Shown: one piece after another, positions 1 through 4,436 of the stretch
How positions within the stretch are numbered: the stretch's first letter is position 1
Layout: every line of letters starts with the position of its first letter
Origin: Candidatus Aminicenantota bacterium
Lineage (GTDB): Bacteria; Acidobacteriota; Aminicenantia; UBA2199
Length of the DNA: 6,942 nt
NCBI GenBank assembly: GCA_020355945.1
Contig: CP070627.1
Location: 1,611,533-1,618,474, forward strand
Reading direction: 5' to 3'
Made by a program: the position numbers and the translations under genes
Notes under the pieces: generated by a model
The model's database searches: none
Told to the model about the DNA's origin: nothing
What the model saw: the letters and a program-made list of their open reading frames with translations, nothing else

Positions 1-4
1 GGGT

Positions 5-832
5 ATGGGTTTTAAAAATGTCAGACCTGCCGTGTATGCCTGGTTTTTTAATTTCTTTTTTTCTTTATTTATTTATTTTGGTTATTATCGAATATTTTCC
101 CGGGCAGCCGGGGAAAGCAAAATCGCTGCCAATGTCACCGGGGAGATTGGAATATTCACTTTCCTGGCTGATATAGCCCACCGTTTTCCCGGTAACCTGT
201 CCCTGGTCTTCTCCCTGGCATTAATGGCTGCATTCTTTTTCTTCCTGGTTTCCATCTTCGTATCCGCAGGCATATATTCCGTAATGGTGGGAGACGAACG
301 TACCACCTTTTCCAACTTGATTGCTTCATCAATTGAAAATTTTTTCAATATGTTAAAAGTCTTCCTGGTCAATATCCTGAACTGGTTGGCGGCCCTGATC
401 ATCCCCGGGATTTTACTGGTGGTATTCTTAAATATCAAATCCCTGGCTCTCAATGAGACCATTCTCCAGGTTTTCACTTATATATGGATCGGGATAACAG
501 CTTTGATATTCACCTTTTCAGTGGCTATTTACGATTTCTCACGAATATTCAGGCTAAAAGAGGATAAAAACGTTTTATATGCCTTTAAAAAGGCAATTGT
601 ATTCACTTTTTCAAATAAGTTGAACATCTTAGTGATTTTTTTAATGTATGCTGTTTTACTGGTGATTCTTTTTTTAATTTATGCTATATTTAATCATTTC
701 CTGGAAGATTTGCTGTATGTCTTTCTCCTGTTCATCATTTATCAAGTGTTTATCCTGGTGAGATATTTCCTGAAAGTGGCAGTCATGGGAGCGGAAGTTC
801 GATTAATAGAAATCAGGAACCAGGGAAATTGA
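5..832 (+). CDS. Six-helix integral membrane protein of unknown function, possibly 5'-truncated by the window edge
   Basis: Very hydrophobic protein of at least 275 residues. Helices can be drawn at about residues 12-28, 67-94, 117-144, 153-178, 207-230 and 235-258, with short polar loops such as GDERTT (96-101) and RLKEDKN (183-189). I see no catalytic or metal-binding motif. The layout, a short N-terminal segment 'FKNVRPAVYAWFFN' before the first helix and then paired helices, recalls bacterial membrane proteins of the DUF4013 or glycerophosphodiesterase-membrane-domain type, but this is an impression and not an assignment. The ATG at base 5 has only four bases before it and the frame stays open to the edge, so the true start may lie upstream. 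The stop is 27 bases before the zinc-ribbon/thioredoxin gene on the same strand, so the two are probably co-transcribed. The product may help assemble or partner that redox protein; this is inferred from position only. Confidence 0.8.
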   Translation: MGFKNVRPAVYAWFFNFFFSLFIYFGYYRIFSRAAGESKIAANVTGEIGIFTFLADIAHRFPGNLSLVFSLALMAAFFFFLVSIFVSAGIYSVMVGDERTTFSNLIASSIENFFNMLKVFLVNILNWLAALIIPGILLVVFLNIKSLALNETILQVFTYIWIGITALIFTFSVAIYDFSRIFRLKEDKNVLYAFKKAIVFTFSNKLNILVIFLMYAVLLVILFLIYAIFNHFLEDLLYVFLLFIIYQVFILVRYFLKVAVMGAEVRLIEIRNQGN

Positions 833-847
833 GAAGGTAAGAAAAAA

Positions 848-853
848 AGGAGG
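848..853 (+). promoter_or_regulatory. Strong ribosome binding site AGGAGG
   Basis: AGGAGG lies six bases before the ATG at 860 and fixes the start of the zinc-ribbon/thioredoxin gene. No promoter is visible in the 27-base gap, which supports translation from an mRNA shared with the upstream membrane protein. Confidence 0.85.
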
Positions 854-859
854 TTTAGA

Positions 860-1516
860 ATGGAATGCCCACATTGTAATGAATATGCGCCGGATACAAA
901 TTACAGGTGTCCTCACTGCGGCAATGTACTGCAGCCGGACAAAGAGCCGTCGGATTACTTTCCGACACAACCTCGAAAACGGTCCGGCCTTAATCCGAAT
1001 ATAGTGATTTTACTGGTTATTATAGTAGGTCTGGTGGTTCTCATCTTTATCGCACTTTTCAAAGGAAAGGGGAAGGTGCCTCAAAGCGAAACACGTGTGA
1101 GCTCTGAAATTTCAATGCCTTCCGGCGAAGAAGCGGAAGAAGCGGAAGAAGTGAGGATCGTCCAGGTGATTAACGCAGACAATCCAGGTGCGGAAATAGA
1201 TATCCGAAATTTCATCGAGGACGGAAAAACAACGATTTTTGACTTTTACAGTGAGTTCTGCGGGCCCTGTCTAAGACTATCCCCGTTACTCAAGCGCTTG
1301 CACGCCAAACGCAAGGACATTGTGGTACATCAAGTGGACATCAACCGCCCGGGAGTTCGCGGCATTGATTGGGGGTCGCCAGTGTCCAGGCAATACAACC
1401 TGAGGTCTATCCCCCATTTTATGATTTATGATTCTTCCGGCGCCCTTTCCTATCAAGGCAAACCAGCTTACCAGGAGGTGGTGAGACTACTCCAAAGTGA
1501 AGGAATCGTACGGTAG
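860..1516 (+). CDS. Membrane-anchored zinc-ribbon / thioredoxin-fold protein
   Basis: 218 residues in three parts. First is an N-terminal zinc ribbon with cysteines at 3, 6, 17 and 20 (CPHC...CPHC). Second is one hydrophobic helix at about 48-67, bracketed by basic residues (RKR at 39-41, KGKGK at 68-72). Third, after an acidic linker with a repeated EEA unit (90-97), comes a thioredoxin domain from about 100 to the end. That domain has the redox pair C134-G-P-C137 after 'FDFYSEF' and the expected cis-proline P185 in 'SIPHF'. CGPC is the motif of reducing thioredoxins, so a thiol-disulfide exchange role is likely. If the ribbon is cytoplasmic, the thioredoxin domain faces the periplasm or outer side; the charges around the helix do not settle the topology. 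It follows a membrane protein in a probable operon and converges with the gene for a Tat-exported oxidoreductase. The substrate is unknown. Confidence 0.88.
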   Translation: MECPHCNEYAPDTNYRCPHCGNVLQPDKEPSDYFPTQPRKRSGLNPNIVILLVIIVGLVVLIFIALFKGKGKVPQSETRVSSEISMPSGEEAEEAEEVRIVQVINADNPGAEIDIRNFIEDGKTTIFDFYSEFCGPCLRLSPLLKRLHAKRKDIVVHQVDINRPGVRGIDWGSPVSRQYNLRSIPHFMIYDSSGALSYQGKPAYQEVVRLLQSEGIVR

Positions 1517-1543
1517 AGGTTCATGAATGCCAGAGGTATCAGG

Positions 1544-2878
1544 TCAGGCCAGATTCAGCGTTAATGTACGATGCGCCAGGTTGAGAAGACCGTGGATGGG
1601 TACATCATAGGGGCAGGCAGGTTCACAAAAACCACTGCAATTGGTACACAAGTCCGCTTTGGCACCTTTGATACCGGCATAACTTTTCATGGCATATTTT
1701 TCTTTTCCCTGGGCTTCAAAGTAGTGGTTGTACCGCATGATGGTATTGATGGGCACATGATGAGGACAGGCAGGTTCACATATCCCACAGGCATGACGGC
1801 AATAAAGCGCTCCACAACCTCTTTTATAAGCTGACAACTTCTCTTTTTCCATGTCATCCAAACGGGTGCCGGATAAAGGAATATAAGCCTCCAGGTGATC
1901 AAAGTTTCTAAAAGCACGACAGACAGTATGTACATCCGGGTTGGAGAGGCAAAAGCGGATAGCTGCATCTCGCATGCGATTGTAATCGTCCAGTTTGTAT
2001 TTTTGGATAAAGGCCCGGGCGCGTTCCTGTTTGGCTTCCAACCTGGCAATCATGTCCGGATAATATCCGGGAACCTCTTTACCTTCTTTTTTCAATTTTT
2101 CTATCCGCTCTGTTAATATAGGAATATTACCAATGGGATTGACCTTCATCAAGGTTGTACCGATATTTTTTTCACGGCATACTCTCAGGACTTTGGCGCC
2201 GTTATCATCCTGGATAAAGTTGTAAGCCAAAAGCATTACATCAAAGCGACCATCCATTGCTGCTGCGGTTAATACTTTTTCCATTGGTTCTGCGGGGTCC
2301 CGGTACCAATTGGTACCGTGGTTAGCCACACCCACAAAGCGTAATTTGCCTTCATTTTTCAGTTGCTGCATAGCGGCGTGAAAACCCTCTGTCTTGAGAG
2401 TCTCAACCTTTTCCGGGCAGTGCATCATGATACAATCGACATAATCGGTTTGCAGTCGTTCCAGGCATTTACGAGCCCTGGACAGGAATCCTTCTTTGCT
2501 CAAATCCTTTTTTATTTCCAATTTAGTGGTAATGAACACGGATTCCCGGTCCCGCTTCTTTACCACTGTACCGATCATGGATTCATTCCCATAACTTTCA
2601 GCCGAATCGATATAGTTTATCCCGGCATTCAGCATTCGTTCCAATACCGCGGGGTTGTCCACATAACCGCTGCTGATATCAGATACTTTAAAACCTGTAC
2701 GCCCCAGGGTTCGGTATTCCTTTATTTTCAACTGTGCCTGGGATGATTGCGGCTGTTGGGAATTTTCGCCAAATATTTTAATTCCTGTTCCTGTTCCTAT
2801 TCCCGCTGCACCTAGACCAATTGCGGAATTTTTTAAAAACCGCCGCCGGTTCATACCACCATTAATGTTCTTACTCAT
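1544..2878 (-). CDS. Tat-exported aldo/keto reductase with C-terminal ferredoxin-like iron-sulfur domain
   Basis: 444 residues. The N-terminus carries a twin-arginine signal, NRRRFLKNS (10-18), followed by a Gly/Ala-rich hydrophobic stretch to about 33, so folded export with cofactors is expected. The aldo/keto reductase barrel starts near 55 (YRTLGRTGFKVSDIS). The usual tetrad is visible: D91 and Y96 in 'YIDSAESYGN', K119 in 'TTKL' and H153 in 'MMHCP'. The C-terminus has two cysteine groups, C360/C364/C367/C371 (with C355 nearby) and C411/C414/C418/C422, each ending in CP and suited to [4Fe-4S] clusters. Such ferredoxin-fused members are common in anaerobes; the natural substrate is generally unknown. 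The start at 2878 is preferred over the in-frame ATG eight codons later because AGGAGG lies four bases before it. It has its own promoter. It converges with the thioredoxin gene, with only 27 bases between the stops and no obvious terminator hairpin. The signal region is coded by a GGAACA-like microrepeat. Confidence 0.9.
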   Translation of the reverse strand: MSKNINGGMNRRRFLKNSAIGLGAAGIGTGTGIKIFGENSQQPQSSQAQLKIKEYRTLGRTGFKVSDISSGYVDNPAVLERMLNAGINYIDSAESYGNESMIGTVVKKRDRESVFITTKLEIKKDLSKEGFLSRARKCLERLQTDYVDCIMMHCPEKVETLKTEGFHAAMQQLKNEGKLRFVGVANHGTNWYRDPAEPMEKVLTAAAMDGRFDVMLLAYNFIQDDNGAKVLRVCREKNIGTTLMKVNPIGNIPILTERIEKLKKEGKEVPGYYPDMIARLEAKQERARAFIQKYKLDDYNRMRDAAIRFCLSNPDVHTVCRAFRNFDHLEAYIPLSGTRLDDMEKEKLSAYKRGCGALYCRHACGICEPACPHHVPINTIMRYNHYFEAQGKEKYAMKSYAGIKGAKADLCTNCSGFCEPACPYDVPIHGLLNLAHRTLTLNLA

Positions 2879-2882
2879 TATT

Positions 2883-2888
2883 CCTCCT
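2883..2888 (-). promoter_or_regulatory. Strong ribosome binding site (AGGAGG on the minus strand)
   Basis: The plus-strand CCTCCT reads AGGAGG on the minus strand, four bases before the ATG whose first base is 2878. This selects the longer start, with eight residues ahead of the twin-arginine motif. Confidence 0.8.
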
Positions 2889-2909
2889 GGTTAAATATTT
2901 AGCCGTTGT

Positions 2910-2938
2910 AATATATACAATACGTCTCAACCGGTCAA
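2910..2938 (-). promoter_or_regulatory. Sigma70-type promoter of the aldo/keto reductase gene
   Basis: On the minus strand TTGACC (2938-2933) is followed by a 17-base spacer and TATATT (2915-2910), one mismatch to consensus in each box. Transcription would begin near 2903 and give a leader of about 25 bases containing the AGGAGG site. The gene therefore need not depend on read-through from the transglycosylase gene 139 bases upstream. Confidence 0.7.
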
Positions 2939-3017
2939 AGGGTTTTCCAGGATAAAATACAGAGTTGTATAGGAGTGTTTGTGCTCAGCGATGAGTTAAC
3001 AGTTACGACCCAGTGGT

Positions 3018-3662
3018 TTAAATTGACAGTTCTTTGTCTTTGTTTTCCGCTTTAGGTTTCTTTTTACTATGGGAATAAAATTCTGTCGCAATGATTTTCC
3101 CATTATATTGTTTATTCTGGTATTTATACCCGTTGTTGTAGCGGAAAAGTGCCAAAAACATATTCCCTGAAGCCTCTTCATAGTAATGTTTCAATATGGT
3201 TAATCCCAGGTCAATGTTGTACTCTTTTTCAAAAATCCTGTTGAAATCAATGTTGAGTTCATCTTTCCAGACGGAATAGTTCACCTGCATCAGGCCGTAA
3301 GCGCCGACCGGGGAAACCGCGTATTGATCGAAGCCGCTTTCCACCTGGATCACAGCCATGATCAAATAGGGATTAAACCCGTATTTTTTGCTTTTCTTAA
3401 AGACGATTTTTGCGACTCGCGAAAAATCCGGGTCCCTCAAATTGAAAACATTCTCCCTGAACCGGTAGAACTCGATCTTTTCTTTCTCTTTTTCGTAATA
3501 GGTTACTTTTTCTTCCAGGTGGGCTGCGTTTTGAGTCAACTTAGAGATGGTTTCCTGGTTTTCTCCTTCCTGTTTTGCCAGGTCCGCTATAGTTACCGTT
3601 AGCAAAACCGTCGATACTGTCAACACTAAAAATAAAGCTCTATATATTCTTTTAAGGTTCAT
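3018..3662 (-). CDS. Signal-anchored lytic transglycosylase (SLT/GH23 type)
   Basis: 214 residues. It has a hydrophobic N-terminal signal or anchor (about 9-27 after MNLKRIYR) and a charged, probably coiled-coil stretch (30-66, rich in Glu and Lys). An SLT-like catalytic domain follows from about 78 to 190. Family motifs are clear: the catalytic glutamate E108 in 'VIQVESGFDQYAVSP', the 'GAYGLMQV' block at 120-127, and 'RYNNG' at 174-178, where YNAG is usual. The enzyme should cleave the peptidoglycan glycan strand between MurNAc and GlcNAc, forming 1,6-anhydro-MurNAc, outside the cytoplasmic membrane. A basic tail (KKKPKAENKDK) ends the protein. A weak AGAGAG site lies six bases before the ATG, below a consensus promoter. 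The following gene on the same strand has a different role, so I infer no functional link. Confidence 0.88.
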   Translation of the reverse strand: MNLKRIYRALFLVLTVSTVLLTVTIADLAKQEGENQETISKLTQNAAHLEEKVTYYEKEKEKIEFYRFRENVFNLRDPDFSRVAKIVFKKSKKYGFNPYLIMAVIQVESGFDQYAVSPVGAYGLMQVNYSVWKDELNIDFNRIFEKEYNIDLGLTILKHYYEEASGNMFLALFRYNNGYKYQNKQYNGKIIATEFYSHSKKKPKAENKDKELSI

Positions 3663-3668
3663 TGAATT

Positions 3669-3674
3669 CTCTCT
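3669..3674 (-). promoter_or_regulatory. Weak ribosome binding site (AGAGAG on the minus strand)
   Basis: AGAGAG sits six bases before the transglycosylase ATG. It is only a partial Shine-Dalgarno match, in contrast to the strong AGGAGG sites of two other genes here, but it supports the start at 3662. Confidence 0.5.
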
Positions 3675-3701
3675 TAGCTTTACTATAAAATTTAACGGGT
3701 G

Positions 3702-3730
3702 ATTATATTAAATAAACGACAAGATGTCAA
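3702..3730 (-). promoter_or_regulatory. Perfect consensus sigma70 promoter of the transglycosylase gene
   Basis: The minus strand reads TTGACA (3730-3725), exactly 17 bases, then TATAAT (3707-3702), with no mismatch to consensus. Transcription would begin near 3695, giving a leader of about 33 bases. The -35 box lies 14 bases from the left copy of the 63-base inverted repeat. Confidence 0.85.
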
Positions 3731-3744
3731 GTTTTTTTTGCTTC

Positions 3745-3807
3745 CCAGGGGGGCTCTTTTCGAGAAAACCGCCCCGTGAAGCATCTGTACCCCCTGCAAA
3801 AGCTTTT
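3745..3807 (-). repeat. 63-base dispersed repeat, left copy (inverted relative to the right copy)
   Basis: Its reverse complement matches 4374-4436 at 61 of 63 positions by eye. The two differences (G/A and C/T in the minus-strand reading) fall in the half near the transglycosylase promoter. It begins with the palindrome AAAAGCTTTT. Read on the minus strand it contains AGGGGG, five bases, then ATG, and an open frame MLHGAVFSKRAPL. That frame continues past the repeat and stops near 3692, so here it would make only about 30 residues and is probably not a gene. The same phase is open in the right copy. No target-site duplication is visible outside the pair. Confidence 0.9.
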
Positions 3808-3897
3808 GATTAATTTCATTCGTCTCCGGGCGCAAAAAGGTGCCAGGCGTGCCAGGCCGATTTTTTCCGTGGGAGTTTTGAGTATGCACTTTACGTC

Positions 3898-4338
3898 TTG
3901 AAGAACGACCGCTTCCGGTCAGTAGGCAGTTCAGTAGATGACATAAGGAGTTGGTTGGCCCTCGGCGGCATCAGCCTGGTAAGGGAGCACCTCAACAACC
4001 AGATGGAGATATGTGGTTTTTCCCCGGACAAAAAAGCGGCAGTTAACGATTTCTTGGAGCAACTGGTGCGAGACAATCGACGCCAGCTTTTGGAGTTGAT
4101 GGCAGAGGGAATCCTACCTCCAATAAAACAGGATTGGCTCTCGGCTTGCGGGCTGTCAGGGATGCAGTTTGAGGATTTGTTGAGAAGGATACTGGCAGGA
4201 GAAAGGCCATTTGAAGACTGGATGCATGCCAATGGTCACAGCGACGAGGAGATAGCGGAGGTCTATCGCAAAATCGACCAATGGCTGATGCAGAAAGGCA
4301 TTATTCCACAGCCACCCCCTGACCCCGGCTCGAACTGA
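3898..4338 (+). CDS. Uncharacterised, mostly helical protein between two inverted repeats; start uncertain
   Basis: The frame is open from 3814 to the TGA at 4336-4338. The only plausible early start is a TTG at 3898 with no clear ribosome binding site; the next in-frame ATG is about 35 codons on ('NQMEICG'), so the gene may be 5'-truncated or remodelled at the left repeat. The 146-residue product looks like real protein: amphipathic helices such as AAVNDFLEQLVRDNRRQLLE and FEDLLRRIL, conserved-looking 'HSDEEIAEVYRKIDQWL', and a proline-rich tail QPPPDPGSN. I see no membrane segment, signal peptide or catalytic motif and do not recognise a family. It ends 58 bases before the preferred start of the STAND ATPase gene on the same strand. 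It could be an adaptor or effector-associated module for that ATPase; this is inferred from position. A passenger gene or the remnant of a longer gene is equally possible. Confidence 0.55.
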   Translation: MKNDRFRSVGSSVDDIRSWLALGGISLVREHLNNQMEICGFSPDKKAAVNDFLEQLVRDNRRQLLELMAEGILPPIKQDWLSACGLSGMQFEDLLRRILAGERPFEDWMHANGHSDEEIAEVYRKIDQWLMQKGIIPQPPPDPGSN

Positions 4339-4373
4339 GGCCCAATAACAAACAAGGCGAAATAACAAAAATA

Positions 4374-4436
4374 AAAAGCTTTTGCAGGGGGTACAGATGC
4401 TTCACGGGACGGTTTTCTCGAAAAGAGTCCCCCTGG
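4374..4436 (+). repeat. 63-base dispersed repeat, right copy, read through by the STAND ATPase gene
   Basis: Inverted partner of 3745-3807 with two mismatches in 63. Between the copies lie 566 bases holding the 146-codon ORF. This copy contributes AGGGGG and the ATG at 4397, and its frame runs in phase into the ATPase coding sequence. Terminal inverted repeats of a small mobile unit are one reading. Two independently placed copies of a dispersed element is another, and I favour it because there is no transposase and no target duplication. Confidence 0.9.
4386..4391 (+). promoter_or_regulatory. Ribosome binding site carried by the repeat (AGGGGG)
   Basis: AGGGGG lies five bases before the ATG at 4397, the best Shine-Dalgarno-like site near the start of the ATPase gene. 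The alternative starts, TTG at 4382 and ATG at 4442, have no comparable site. It is inside the repeat. Confidence 0.5.

Noticed and set aside
1517..1543. Bidirectional terminator between the convergent thioredoxin and aldo/keto reductase genes
   Set aside because: The 27-base gap has no GC-rich stem followed by a T-run on either strand.
3725..3740. Intrinsic terminator at the T-run 3732-3739
   Set aside because: The only stem before it is four base pairs (GACA/TGTC) and AT-rich, and no plus-strand gene ends upstream of it.
3692..3889. Minus-strand ORF of 65 codons across the left repeat
   Set aside because: Half of it is repeat, it overlaps the consensus promoter of the transglycosylase, and its start has no ribosome binding site. 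The open frame is better explained as a property of the repeat.
3745..4436. Insertion sequence with 63-base terminal inverted repeats
   Set aside because: The enclosed ORF shows no transposase motif (no DDE or HUH pattern), and the bases outside the two copies share no direct duplication. Recorded as a repeat pair only.
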